A stretch of 54,561 nt of DNA from Mycobacterium sp. E796 (lineage in GTDB: Bacteria > Actinomycetota > Actinomycetes > Mycobacteriales > Mycobacteriaceae), in the NCBI RefSeq assembly GCF_001672815.1, contig NZ_LZKK01000080.1, positions 1 through 54,561 of the forward strand, in the 5' to 3' direction. Of this stretch, positions 1 through 8,259 are shown piece by piece; position 1 is the first letter of the stretch, and every line of letters starts with the position of its first letter. Both the position numbers and the translations under genes were made by a program. The notes under the pieces were generated by a model. That model did no database searches, was not told the origin of the DNA, and saw only the letters and a list, made by a program, of their open reading frames with translations.

Positions 1-283
1 CGTTGGCGGCCTCGGCTTCCGCGTAGAGCGCCCCGCCGGCGCTCATGGCCCGAACGAACTGCTGATGAAAGCTCGCCGCCCGTGCGCTCAGCGCCTGATA
101 CAGCTCGGCGTGCCCGGAAAACAGGGCGGCGATCGCGACCGAGACCTCATCGGCACCGGCCGCCACCACCCCTGAGGTCGGAGCCGCCGCCACCGCGTTT
201 GCCGCGCTCAGCGCCGAGCGGATGCCCTCCAGATCCGCCGATGCGGCCGCCAGCATCTCCGGGGCCGCTACCACGTACGACAT
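1..283 (-). CDS. PE family protein, N-terminal part (cut by window edge)
   Basis: The gene reads leftward from an ATG at 283 and runs off the window, so only about 94 residues are visible. The visible part is a complete PE domain: it opens MSYVVAAPEMLAAAS with Pro-Glu at residues 8-9, contains FSGHAELYQALS, and ends near LYAEAEAAN, which fits the YxxxD/E secretion signal of type VII (ESX) substrates. What follows the PE domain (PGRS, unique tail or nothing) lies outside the window. A purine-rich GGGAGGGAAGGC precedes the ATG. The gene is divergent from the LuxR regulator at 647 and shares a promoter architecture with the PE_PGRS and PPE genes further right. PE proteins are exported to the cell surface, usually paired with PPE partners. 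Family assignment is secure; the subclass cannot be told. Confidence 0.93.
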   Translation of the reverse strand, partial: MSYVVAAPEMLAAASADLEGIRSALSAANAVAAAPTSGVVAAGADEVSVAIAALFSGHAELYQALSARAASFHQQFVRAMSAGGALYAEAEAAN

Positions 284-372
284 TGCCTTCCCTCCCGCTC
301 GCTTGCCGTCGAGCGAAGGCTGAAAACGCAGCGAATTGCGAACCCGTCCCCCGACGTCTGTTGGAAACGAGT

Positions 373-468
373 CAAATATGCGGGGGATTGCGTCGAACTA
401 ACGTCGGTCGTATCGCGTAGATACAGAGCATGAGGGGTCGTAAATGCAGCGAGGCCCGGGGTCGTAGG
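373..468 (-). promoter_or_regulatory. PE/PPE promoter module, copy 3 (drives the leftward PE gene)
   Basis: The 363-base divergent gap 284-646 holds this module and no gene. On the minus strand it reads CCTACGACCCC, then TTTACGACCCC, then ATCTACGCG at 23-24 base steps. GACCGACGT follows exactly 10 bases after the last TACG, and CGCATATTTGA lies 18 bases further on. The same series precedes the genes at 4002 and 8260. I read the last two blocks as -35/-10-like and the TACGACCCC direct repeats as activator sites. This copy has one extra repeat (458-468). The implied leader to the ATG at 283 is roughly 85-90 bases. Nothing recognisable was seen in 469-646. Confidence 0.6.
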
Positions 469-646
469 ACCGCCCACGGCAAAGCGGCAGCCGGTGTTCG
501 TGGGCCCGCGGGGGCTTGCTCCGCCGCCCCGATGACCTCAATGGATTTACGCCGGACCTCGACCCTGGGCGGGTGGCATGGGCGAAACTGATGTGCGCGG
601 GGGCATGCGGTCATGGAACAGGAGTGACCCTGGCGTCAGGGAGTTT

Positions 647-3600
647 ATGCCCACAGGAACGGTGACCCTGCTTGTCGCCGATTTCGAGGGCTCCGAGCGA
701 CTGTGGGAGTCCCGGCCGGAGCAAATGACGGCCGCGCTCGTGCGGCTGGCCCGCGCGGCCTCCGAGGTCGTCCCCACCCACGACGGCGTGCTCGCGATCG
801 AGCCGGGCGTGGGCGACGGCTTCATGGCCGCTTTCGCCCATGCGACCGACGCGGTCGCGTGTGCTGTCGAATTGCAGCGCGCGCCGTTGGCGCCGATCCG
901 GCTGCGCGTCGGCGTGCACACCGGCGAGGTCCAGTTGGACGACACCGGCGACTACGTCGGCTCGACCCCCGAGCGGGCGACCCGCCTGCGCGAGCTGGCA
1001 CATGGCGGCCAAATCCTGCTCTCGGGCATCACCCGCGACCTGGTCGTCGACCAATTGCCGGCCGACGCCTGGCTCACCGACCTGGGCACCCATCAGCTCG
1101 GCGACCTTCCCCGCCCGGAGCGCGTGGCGCAGCTGTGCCACTCCGACCTGGACGTCGAGTTCCCGCCGCTGCGCACCACCGGCAGCGTCGTTCCCCACGG
1201 CCTTCCCGTGCAGCTGACCCGGTTCGTGGGTCGCGTCACCCTGACCAACGACGTGGTCAAGGCGCTGTACGAGAACCGGCTGGTGACCCTCGCCGGCGCC
1301 GGCGGCGTCGGCAAGACCCGCCTGGCGGTCCAGGTGGCCGCGCAGGCGGCGGCCGAGTTCGACGGCAACGTGTGGTTCGTCGACCTGACGCCGGTCACCG
1401 ACCCCGACGTGGTGCCGGTCGCGGCGCTTCGGGCGCTGGGCCTGCCCGACCAGCCGGGTCGCTCGGCGACGGACACCCTGGTGCGGTTCCTCGGTGATCG
1501 CCAGGTGCTGCTCGTCCTGGACAACTGCGAGCACCTGATCGACGAGTGCGCCGACCTGACGGTCGCGCTGCTGGGGGCGTGCCCGCAGTTGACGATCCTG
1601 ACCACCAGCCGTGAGCCGATCGGGGTGGCCGGCGAGGTGACCTGGCGGGTCCCGTCGCTGTCGCTCGCCGACGAGGCGATCGAACTGTTCGTCGACCGTG
1701 CGCGCCTGGCCCGGCCCGACTTCGACATCGCCGTCGACGACACCGCCGCGGTGAGCGAGATCTGCGAGCGCCTGGACGGCCTGCCCCTGGGGATCGAGCT
1801 GGCGGCGGCGCGGGTGCGGATGATGTCGCTGACCGAGATCCTCGACGGGCTGCGTAACCGATTCCGGCTGGTCACCGGCGTGCGCCCCGGGACGCGGCGC
1901 AAACGGACGTTGGGTGAATCGGTCGACTGGTCCCACGAGCTGCTGAGCGAGCCGGAGCGCGTGCTGTTTCGCCGGCTGGCGGTCTTCCGGGCCGGATTCG
2001 ACCTCGACGCCGCGCGGGTCATCGGCGACGCCGACCCCGCGGAGCAACTCCAGATCCTCGACCGGCTCGCCCAGCTGGTGGACAAGTCCCTCGTGGTGGC
2101 GGAAAACGCCGGCGACAGGACCCGCTTCCGGCTGCTCGACACGGTGCGCCACTACGCGATGGCCAAGCTGATTGAATCCGGTGAGGCCGACGAGGTGCAC
2201 GCGCGGCACCGCGACTACTACGCCGCGCTGGCGGCCCTGCTGGACAGCCCCGCGGACCCCGACCATCAGCGCCGCATCGAACAGGTCGAGATCGAGATCG
2301 ACAACCTGCGGGCCGCGTTCGCGTGGAGCCGGGACAACGGCGAGATCGAACGGGCGCTGGAGCTGACGTCGTCGCTGCAACCGCTCTGGCAGACGCGGGG
2401 CCGCATCCAGGAGGGGCTGGCCTGGTTCGACGCCACGCTGCCCGAGGACAACGCCGGCATCTCGGCCGTGGTGCGCGGGCGCGCCCTCGCCGACAAGGCG
2501 GCCCTGGACGCGTCGCGCAGCATCGGCGACAACCTCGAGCAGGCGCAACAGGCCGTGGCGATCGCCCGCGAGATCGACGATCCCGCGCTACTGGCGCGCG
2601 CGCTCACCGCCTGCGGCGCGATCGCTTCCTACAGCGCCGACGCGGCCCGCCCGTACCTGGCCGAGGCCATCGGCATCGCCCGTACGCTGGACGACCAGTG
2701 GCGGCTGATCCAGATCCTGACCTGGCAGGCCAACGGCGCGTTCTACGCCGGCGATCCGGTCGCCGCGGAGGCGACCTCCCGCGAAGGCTGCGAGCTCGCC
2801 GCCTCGATCGGCGACCGGTTCCATGCGCGCTCGTGCCACTGGACCCTGGGCTTGGCGCACATGATGAAGGGCGAGTTGGTCAAGGCCGTCGAGCAGTTCG
2901 GCGAGGTGACCGCCGATGCCGACGCGGCGCACGACGTCCTGTTCCGGTGGGGCGCGCGGCTGAGCCTCGGCCTGGTGCTCTCCTTCCAGGGCGAGGTGGA
3001 GGCGGCCGCGGCCGCGGCCCGCGCGTCGCTGGAAGCCGCGTCGGATTTGTGGCCGTACAACGAGGGGTTCAGCTATGCGGTGTTGGCCACCGCGGCGCTG
3101 GCCGCCGGCGACGTCGCGGCGGCCACCGCGGCCACCGAGGCGGCGCAGCAGCGGGTGACCGTCGAGGGCGAGCTGGGTGCGGCGATCGCCAACCCGATCG
3201 TCGAGGTCGCCCTGGCCCGAGGCGATCTGATCGAGGCCGGACGCTGGGCGGACCATCAGGTCGCGTCGTCGGCGGGCTGGCACCTGGCCCGGGCGCTGAC
3301 CCGGCGCGCGCGCGTCGCGATCGCCAAGGGAGAGCCGGATCAGGCGGAGCGCGACGCCCACAAGGCGCTCGGCTGCGCCGCGGAGTACGGGGCGCACCTC
3401 GCCGTCCCCGACATCCTCGAATGCCTCGGCCGGCTGGCCGCCGACGGCCAAAGCCATCGCGACGCGGCGCGGCTGCTGGGTGCCGCGGACACGATCCGGC
3501 GGCAGATCGGCGCGGTGCGGTTCCGTATCTACGACGCAGATCACGCGCGCACGGTCGCGGGGGTGCGCGACGCCATGGGCGCGCAGGACTTCGACGCCGC

Positions 3601-3877
3601 GTGGGCCGAAGGCGCCGGGCTCTCACTCGACGAGGCCGTCGCCTACGCGCGCCGCGGCCGGGGCGAGCGCAAGCGCCCGACCAGCGGTTGGGCGTCCCTC
3701 ACCCCGACCGAGCGTGACGTCGCGCGGCTGGTCGCCGACGGGCTGGCCAACAACGAGATCGCCGCCCGGCTGTTCATCTCCCGGCGGACGGTGCAGACCC
3801 ACCTCACGCACGTGTACGCGAAACTGGGCATCACCTCCCGCGTGCAACTCGCCCAGGAAGTGGCCGGCCGCGGCTAA
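647..3877 (+). CDS. LuxR-family regulator with cyclase-like, NB-ARC-type ATPase and TPR-like regions
   Basis: This is a large one-component regulator of the mycobacterial Rv0386/Rv1358/Rv2488c type. In order it has a class III nucleotide-cyclase-like domain (about residues 5-150, opening TVTLLVADFEGSERLW, with GVGDGFMAAF); a signal-transduction ATPase with Walker A GAGGVGKTR near residue 218 and Walker B VLLVLDN near 288; a long helical, probably TPR, region; and a C-terminal LuxR helix-turn-helix (LTPTERDVARLVADGLANNE). I chose the ATG at 647 because family members start immediately before TVT; an in-frame start at 578 adds 23 residues. The cyclase looks degenerate: where active enzymes have VNxAAR this one has PERATR, so the transition-state Asn is replaced. 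It lies between two PE-type genes carrying the same promoter module and could be their regulator; that is inference. Confidence 0.9.
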   Translation: MPTGTVTLLVADFEGSERLWESRPEQMTAALVRLARAASEVVPTHDGVLAIEPGVGDGFMAAFAHATDAVACAVELQRAPLAPIRLRVGVHTGEVQLDDTGDYVGSTPERATRLRELAHGGQILLSGITRDLVVDQLPADAWLTDLGTHQLGDLPRPERVAQLCHSDLDVEFPPLRTTGSVVPHGLPVQLTRFVGRVTLTNDVVKALYENRLVTLAGAGGVGKTRLAVQVAAQAAAEFDGNVWFVDLTPVTDPDVVPVAALRALGLPDQPGRSATDTLVRFLGDRQVLLVLDNCEHLIDECADLTVALLGACPQLTILTTSREPIGVAGEVTWRVPSLSLADEAIELFVDRARLARPDFDIAVDDTAAVSEICERLDGLPLGIELAAARVRMMSLTEILDGLRNRFRLVTGVRPGTRRKRTLGESVDWSHELLSEPERVLFRRLAVFRAGFDLDAARVIGDADPAEQLQILDRLAQLVDKSLVVAENAGDRTRFRLLDTVRHYAMAKLIESGEADEVHARHRDYYAALAALLDSPADPDHQRRIEQVEIEIDNLRAAFAWSRDNGEIERALELTSSLQPLWQTRGRIQEGLAWFDATLPEDNAGISAVVRGRALADKAALDASRSIGDNLEQAQQAVAIAREIDDPALLARALTACGAIASYSADAARPYLAEAIGIARTLDDQWRLIQILTWQANGAFYAGDPVAAEATSREGCELAASIGDRFHARSCHWTLGLAHMMKGELVKAVEQFGEVTADADAAHDVLFRWGARLSLGLVLSFQGEVEAAAAAARASLEAASDLWPYNEGFSYAVLATAALAAGDVAAATAATEAAQQRVTVEGELGAAIANPIVEVALARGDLIEAGRWADHQVASSAGWHLARALTRRARVAIAKGEPDQAERDAHKALGCAAEYGAHLAVPDILECLGRLAADGQSHRDAARLLGAADTIRRQIGAVRFRIYDADHARTVAGVRDAMGAQDFDAAWAEGAGLSLDEAVAYARRGRGERKRPTSGWASLTPTERDVARLVADGLANNEIAARLFISRRTVQTHLTHVYAKLGITSRVQLAQEVAGRG

Positions 3878-3894
3878 GCACCGCGAACGCACAA

Positions 3895-3967
3895 ATCTAC
3901 GACCCCCGGTCGCGCGAGATCTACGAGCTTTGACCGACGTTCGCCGCCCCGATGATTCGCATCCTTG
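3895..3967 (+). promoter_or_regulatory. PE/PPE promoter module, copy 1 (PE_PGRS gene)
   Basis: ATCTACGACCCC begins at 3895 and ATCTACG repeats 24 bases later. GACCGACGT (3932-3940) comes exactly 10 bases after the second TACG, and CGCATCCTTGA (from 3958) lies 17 bases beyond. The arrangement matches those upstream of the genes starting at 283 (minus strand) and 8260. The leader to the ATG at 4002 would be about 30 bases and includes a strong Shine-Dalgarno (GGGAGGAAAG, 3990-3999). Confidence 0.6.
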
Positions 3968-4001
3968 AGTCGATTGCTTGAGGACGATCGGGAGGAAAGC
4001 G

Positions 4002-5075
4002 ATGTCGTTCGTGATGGTGGACCCCGGGCTGGTGGCGGCCGCGGCAGCGGATGTGGAGAACATCGGATCGGCGCTCAGCGCCGCGCACGCGGCGGCCGCG
4101 GGCCCCACGACCGCGGTGCTGGCCGCCGGCGCCGACGAGGTGTCGGCGGCGTTGGCCACGCTGTTTTCCGGCCACGCCCAAGAGTTTCAGGCGCTGGGCG
4201 CCGAGGCGGCGCTGTTCCATCAGCAATTCACGCAGACGATGAGCACCAGCGGGGCGATGTTCGCGGCCGCCGAAGCCGCCAACGTGTCGCCGCTGCAGAC
4301 CCTGTTCGACGGCGTCAACGGGGAGGTGCAGGCGCTGACCGGGCGCCCGCTGATCGGCAACGGCGTCAACGGCGCCCCGGGGACAGGGCAGAACGGGACG
4401 GACGGCGGGTGGTTGATCGGCAACGGGGGCGCCGGCGGATCCGGCACCGGCGGCGGCAACAACGGCGGGAACGGCGGAAACGGCGGGAACGCCGGGCTGA
4501 TCGGCAACGGCGGGGCCGGCGGTGCCGGCGGAACCCCCCTGGCCTCGGGCGGCGCCGGCGGCAACGGCGGCCACGGCGGGTCGGCGGGGCTCTTCGGCTC
4601 GGGCGGCGTCGGCGGGGCCGGCGGTAGCTCGGACGCGGGCACCGGCGGGAACGGCGGGGCCGGCGGCAACGCCGGCATGCTGTCCGGCGCGGCCGGGACG
4701 GGCGGCGTCGGCGGGCGCAGCGACAGCATCACCCGACCCGGCGGGGACGGGGGCGCCGGCGGCAACGGTGGGCTGTTCTCCAGCGGGGGTGCCGGCGGGC
4801 TCGGCGGAACCAGCGTGAGCGGGACCGGCGGCACCGGCGGGGCCGGGTCCGATGCTGGAGGCCGCGGCCGCGTGGGACGGCCTGGCGGACGAGTTGGGTT
4901 CGGCGGCAGCGTCTTTCGGGTCGGTGACGTCGGGGTTGGTGGGTGCGGGGTGGCAGGGTCCGGCGGCGGTGGCGATGACGAACGCGGCCGCGCCGTATGT
5001 GGGGTGGTTGAGCGCGGCGGCGGCGCGGGCGCAAGGCTCGGCGGGGCAGGCGCGGGCGGCGGCGTCGGCGTTTGA
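4002..5075 (+). CDS. PE_PGRS protein, C-terminus replaced by out-of-frame PPE sequence
   Basis: The ATG at 4002 follows GGGAGGAAAG. Residues 1-95 are a PE domain ([22 protein letters not shown], with Pro-Gly instead of Pro-Glu at 8-9). The usual linker follows ([24 protein letters not shown]) and then Gly-rich [14 protein letters not shown] repeats to about residue 278. From about 4837 the DNA is no longer PGRS: it is the 5' part of a PPE gene, read in the wrong frame. The last ~75 residues are therefore a Gly/Arg/Val-rich chance translation ending at the TGA at 5073-5075. PE_PGRS proteins are ESX-5-exported surface proteins. The N-terminal half is confidently identified. Whether the fusion exists in the cell or is a repeat-collapse assembly error cannot be decided from sequence. 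Confidence 0.85.
   Translation: MSFVMVDPGLVAAAAADVENIGSALSAAHAAAAGPTTAVLAAGADEVSAALATLFSGHAQEFQALGAEAALFHQQFTQTMSTSGAMFAAAEAANVSPLQTLFDGVNGEVQALTGRPLIGNGVNGAPGTGQNGTDGGWLIGNGGAGGSGTGGGNNGGNGGNGGNAGLIGNGGAGGAGGTPLASGGAGGNGGHGGSAGLFGSGGVGGAGGSSDAGTGGNGGAGGNAGMLSGAAGTGGVGGRSDSITRPGGDGGAGGNGGLFSSGGAGGLGGTSVSGTGGTGGAGSDAGGRGRVGRPGGRVGFGGSVFRVGDVGVGGCGVAGSGGGGDDERGRAVCGVVERGGGAGARLGGAGAGGGVGV
4399..4836 (+). repeat. PGRS repeat tract
   Basis: This is a GC-rich tandem array of degenerate GGCGGN triplet-pairs coding for GNGG/AGGAGG-type glycine repeats inside the PE_PGRS gene. Such tracts are recombinogenic and hard to assemble. The tract ends abruptly at the join with PPE sequence. Confidence 0.85.
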
Positions 5076-5340
5076 GGCGGTGGTGTCGGCGATGGTGCAT
5101 CCGGCGGTGGTGGCGGCCAACCGTAGTGAGTTGGTGTCGTTGGTGCGTTCGAATGTGTTGGGGCTCAATGCTCCGGCGATCGCGGCGGCCGAGGCGCAGT
5201 ACGAGGCGATGTGGGCCGCGGATGTGTCGGCGATGGTGGGTTATCACGGCGGGGCGTCGGCGGTGGCCGCCCAGCTGGCTCGGGCCGCGCTGCCGAACAT
5301 CAACCTCGGCCTGGGCAACATCGGCAACCTCAACCTCGGC
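4837..5340 (+). repeat. Duplicated PPE N-terminal block, copy A
   Basis: This ~504-base block matches 6575-7078 at a constant offset of 1738 bases, with only a handful of differences visible (e.g. near 5190, 5240, 5259 and 5279-5282). The match stops sharply on both sides: at the PGRS join on the left and where the MPTR repeats diverge on the right. It indicates a recent tandem duplication or gene conversion. Confidence 0.9.
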
Positions 5341-6507
5341 GGCGGCAACGTCGGCAACCAAAACCTGGGCAGTGGCAACAAGGGCGACACCAACCTCGGC
5401 AGCGGGAACTCCGGCAACGCCAACGCGGGCAACGGCAATTTCGGCAACCAGAACCTGGGCAGCGGAAACGTCGGCAGCACCAACGTCGGGAGCGGAAACT
5501 TCGGCAGCGGAAACGTCGGCAGCGGAAACATCGGCAACAACAACGTTGGCACCGGAAACCTCGGCAGCGGCAACATCGGCAACGGGAACAACGGCGTCGG
5601 CAACGACGGCAGCGGCAACCGCGGCCAGGGCAACATGGGCTTCGGGAACCGGGGCAACAACAACGTCGGCGCCGCCAACTCCGGTAACCACGACTTCGGT
5701 TTCGGCAACACGGGCAACAACGACATCGGCTTCGGGCTGACGGGTGACAATCAGATCGGTTTCGGCGCACTGAATTCCGGCAGCGGCAACCTCGGCTTCG
5801 GGAACTCGGGCACCGGCAACATCGGCTTCTTCAACTCCGGCACCGGAAACGTCGGCTTCTTCAACTCGGGGACCGGCAATTTCGGCTTCGGCAACGGCGG
5901 AGACACCAATACCGGCTTCTGGAACGGTGGTTCGGTCAACACCGGCTTCGGCAACGGCGGCGCCCAGAATCTGGGATGGGGCAACGCCGGCCTCGCCAAC
6001 GTGGGTTACGGGAACGCGGGCGACCTGAACATGGGCTTCGGAAACTCCGGCGCCGTCAACACGGGCAGCGGAAACTCGGGAGCATTTGACACGGGTGACT
6101 TCAACTCGGGATCCAATAACACGGGCTGGGCGAACGCCGGGAACACCAACACGGGTGGCTTCAACTCGGGAAGCCTGAACACCGGCTTCGGTAGCGTCGT
6201 CACCCAGCTGGGGGTCACAAGTTCGGGCTTCGGCAATGGCACTGGTTCCTCCGGCTTTTTCAACTCGAGCTCCAGCTCGTCGGGTTTCCTTAACACAGGA
6301 GTCGCGTTCAACTCCGGTTTCGAGAACGCGGGCGTCTTTGGTGCCGGCATCCAAAACTCGGGCGACTTCAATGCGGGCATCGCGAACTCCGGCTTCGAAA
6401 GCGCGGGCATCGCCACGACTGGCGACTTCGACGGGGGCATCGCCGACTCCGGCATCGAGAGCTCGGGCTTCTTCAACAGGCGCGACGCGCAGTCGGGCTT
6501 CTTCAAC
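5290..6507 (+). repeat. MPTR tandem repeats of the first PPE gene
   Basis: This is a run of 15-base-period degenerate units encoding NxGxGNxG pentapeptides ([18 protein letters not shown] and so on), drifting into FNSGTGN and FGNGG variants. It is the coding repeat typical of the PPE-MPTR subfamily. Confidence 0.9.
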
Positions 6508-6520
6508 TAAAGGACGGGTG

Positions 6521-8164
6521 ATGAGTTTTTTGGTGTTGCCGCCGGAGATCAATTCGGCGCGGGTGTATCTGGGTGCGGGGCCGGGTCCGATGCTGGAGGC
6601 CGCGGCCGCGTGGGACGGCCTGGCGGACGAGTTGGGTTCGGCGGCAGCGTCTTTCGGGTCGGTGACGTCGGGGTTGGTGGGTGCGGGGTGGCAGGGTCCG
6701 GCGGCGGTGGCGATGACGAACGCGGCCGCGCCGTATGTGGGGTGGTTGAGCGCGGCGGCGGCGCGGGCGCAAGGCTCGGCGGGGCAGGCGCGGGCGGCGG
6801 CGTCGGCGTTTGAGGCGGTGGTGTCGGCGATGGTGCATCCGGCGGTGGTGGCGGCCAACCGTAGTGAGTTGGTGTCGTTGGTGCGTTCGAATGTGTTGGG
6901 GCTCAATGCTCCGGCGATCGCGGCCGCCGAGGCGCAGTACGAGGCGATGTGGGCCGCGGATGTGTCGGCGATGGTGGGCTATCACGGCGGGGCGACGGCG
7001 GTGGCCGCCCAGCTGGCGCAGGCCGCGCTGCCGAACATCAACCTCGGCCTGGGCAACATCGGCAACCTCAACCTCGGCGCCGGAAACGCCGGGAACGCCA
7101 ACGTGGGCGCCGGCAACGTCGGCAACACGAACGTGGGCATGGGAAACCTCGGCAGCGGAAACGTAGGCAGCGGCAACGCCGGCAACAACAACTTCGGCAA
7201 CGGCAACAGCGGCGCCGGCAATCTCGGCAACGGCAACCTCGGCAGCGGAAACGTCGGCAGCGGCAACCGCGGCCAGGCCAACATGGGCTTCGGGAACCGG
7301 GGCAACAACAACGTCGGCGCCGCCAACACCGGCAACCACGACTTCGGCTTCGGGAACACCGGAAGCAATGACATCGGCTTCGGGCTGACGGGTGACAACC
7401 AGATCGGCTTCGGCGCACTGAACTCCGGCAGCGGCAACCTCGGCTTCGGCAACTCCGGGACGGGAAACGTCGGGTTCTTCAACTCGGGAACCGGGAACAT
7501 GGGCTTCTTCAACTCGGGCAGCGGCAATTTCGGCTTCGGCAACGCGGGCGACACCAACACCGGGTTCTGGAACTCCGGCATCACAAATACCGGATTCGGC
7601 AACGCCGGCGAAGTCAACTTCGGCTTCGGGAACGGCGCGTCCCTTAACTTCGGCGCCGGGAACGCGGGGTCCTCCAACTTCGGCTTCGGAAATTCCGGCG
7701 GCGACAACACGGGCAACTTCAACACGGGTCTCGACAACACCGGCGACTTCAACACCGGCATGTTGAACACGGGATGGGCGAACGCGGGGAACACCAACAC
7801 GGGCGCGTTCAACACCGGCAACCTCAACACCGGCTTCTTCAGCGCGATCACTCCGGCCGGTATCACCAGCTCCGGTTTCGGCAACACCGGCCCGGGGAGT
7901 TCAGGCTTCTTCAACGGGGGTTTCGACAACTCCGGCTTCATGAACACCGGCGCGGGCTTCAACTCCGGTTTCCACAACACGGGCGGCGGCGTCGACGCGG
8001 GCATCAACAACTCGGGCGTCTTCGCCGTGGGCATCGGCAACGCGGGCGCCGACGTCACCGGCATCGGGCTCGCGGGCCTGCTCTCCTCGGGCATCTCGAA
8101 CCTGGGCAACTTCAGCTCCGGCGGCTTCAACCACGGCAGCTCCCAGGCCGGCTTCTTCCACTAG
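6521..8164 (+). CDS. PPE-MPTR family protein
   Basis: The ATG at 6521 sits 10 bases after the TAA of the preceding PPE frame. The 547-residue product opens [20 protein letters not shown], has the PPE motif at residues 7-9 and the WxG turn GWQGPAA, and a PPE domain to about residue 180. From there to the end it consists of NxGxGNxG repeats ([30 protein letters not shown]), so it is a major polymorphic tandem repeat protein. PPE proteins of this kind are ESX-5 substrates found at the cell surface. The purine run AAAGGACGG before the start is a usable ribosome site. Its first ~170 residues after the start region are almost identical to the truncated gene upstream. Confidence 0.93.
   Translation: MSFLVLPPEINSARVYLGAGPGPMLEAAAAWDGLADELGSAAASFGSVTSGLVGAGWQGPAAVAMTNAAAPYVGWLSAAAARAQGSAGQARAAASAFEAVVSAMVHPAVVAANRSELVSLVRSNVLGLNAPAIAAAEAQYEAMWAADVSAMVGYHGGATAVAAQLAQAALPNINLGLGNIGNLNLGAGNAGNANVGAGNVGNTNVGMGNLGSGNVGSGNAGNNNFGNGNSGAGNLGNGNLGSGNVGSGNRGQANMGFGNRGNNNVGAANTGNHDFGFGNTGSNDIGFGLTGDNQIGFGALNSGSGNLGFGNSGTGNVGFFNSGTGNMGFFNSGSGNFGFGNAGDTNTGFWNSGITNTGFGNAGEVNFGFGNGASLNFGAGNAGSSNFGFGNSGGDNTGNFNTGLDNTGDFNTGMLNTGWANAGNTNTGAFNTGNLNTGFFSAITPAGITSSGFGNTGPGSSGFFNGGFDNSGFMNTGAGFNSGFHNTGGGVDAGINNSGVFAVGIGNAGADVTGIGLAGLLSSGISNLGNFSSGGFNHGSSQAGFFH
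6575..7078 (+). repeat. Duplicated PPE N-terminal block, copy B
   Basis: This is the partner of 4837-5340, nearly identical over about 504 bases. This copy is in its native context behind the PPE start and shows the 54 coding bases that copy A has lost. Confidence 0.9.
7030..8161 (+). repeat. MPTR tandem repeats of the second PPE gene
   Basis: These are 15-base-period coding units for NxGxGNxG pentapeptides. Several stretches still match copy A closely (the unit around 7265-7330 matches 5623-5690); others have drifted or expanded independently. Confidence 0.9.
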
Positions 8165-8182
8165 GGGCATGTCCGAATGGCG

Positions 8183-8254
8183 ATCTACGACCCCGCACTG
8201 CGCGGATCTACGCGTTCTGACCGACGTAGTTCGGTTCACCGCTTCGCATAGTTG
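8183..8254 (+). promoter_or_regulatory. PE/PPE promoter module, copy 2 (PPE-SVP gene)
   Basis: ATCTACGACCCC starts at 8183, and ATCTACG recurs 23 bases later. GACCGACGT (8219-8227) follows 10 bases after the second TACG, with CGCATAGTTGG (from 8245) 17 bases further on. Here the putative -10 lies only about ten bases before the GTG at 8260. There is no Shine-Dalgarno, which suggests a leaderless transcript. Confidence 0.6.
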
Positions 8255-8259
8255 GGACC

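Larger units (their letters stand above)
4837..6510 (+). pseudogene. PPE-MPTR gene lacking its promoter, start and first 18 codons
   Basis: From the first in-frame ATG at 4852 ([15 protein letters not shown]) the frame is open to the TAA at 6510. It encodes a PPE domain without its beginning, including the WxG turn GWQGPAA, followed by a long MPTR region of NxGxGN pentapeptide repeats. The intact paralogue at 6521 shows what is missing: the start codon, the PPE motif (LPPEINS) and 18 codons in all. The 15 bases 4837-4851 are common to this gene and to the paralogue at 6575-6589, and their first ~11 (GCGGGGCCGGG) also look like PGRS repeat. The ATG at 4852 has no Shine-Dalgarno, so expression as a PPE protein is doubtful. 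It is either a deletion between PE_PGRS and PPE sequence or an assembly collapse. Confidence 0.8.

Noticed and set aside
611..2548. 645-codon open frame on the minus strand
   Set aside because: It is antisense to the LuxR/cyclase gene, Arg/Gly/Gln/Val-rich with no domain; a high-GC shadow frame.
4729..6906. 725-codon minus-strand frame across the PPE genes
   Set aside because: It is the mirror of the MPTR and PPE coding repeats; the repetitive Val/Ala/Glu pattern only reflects those repeats.
5290..8161. Regular short repeats resembling a CRISPR or satellite array
   Set aside because: The period is 15 bases, units are degenerate and in frame with NxGxG protein repeats; there are no spacers or cas genes.
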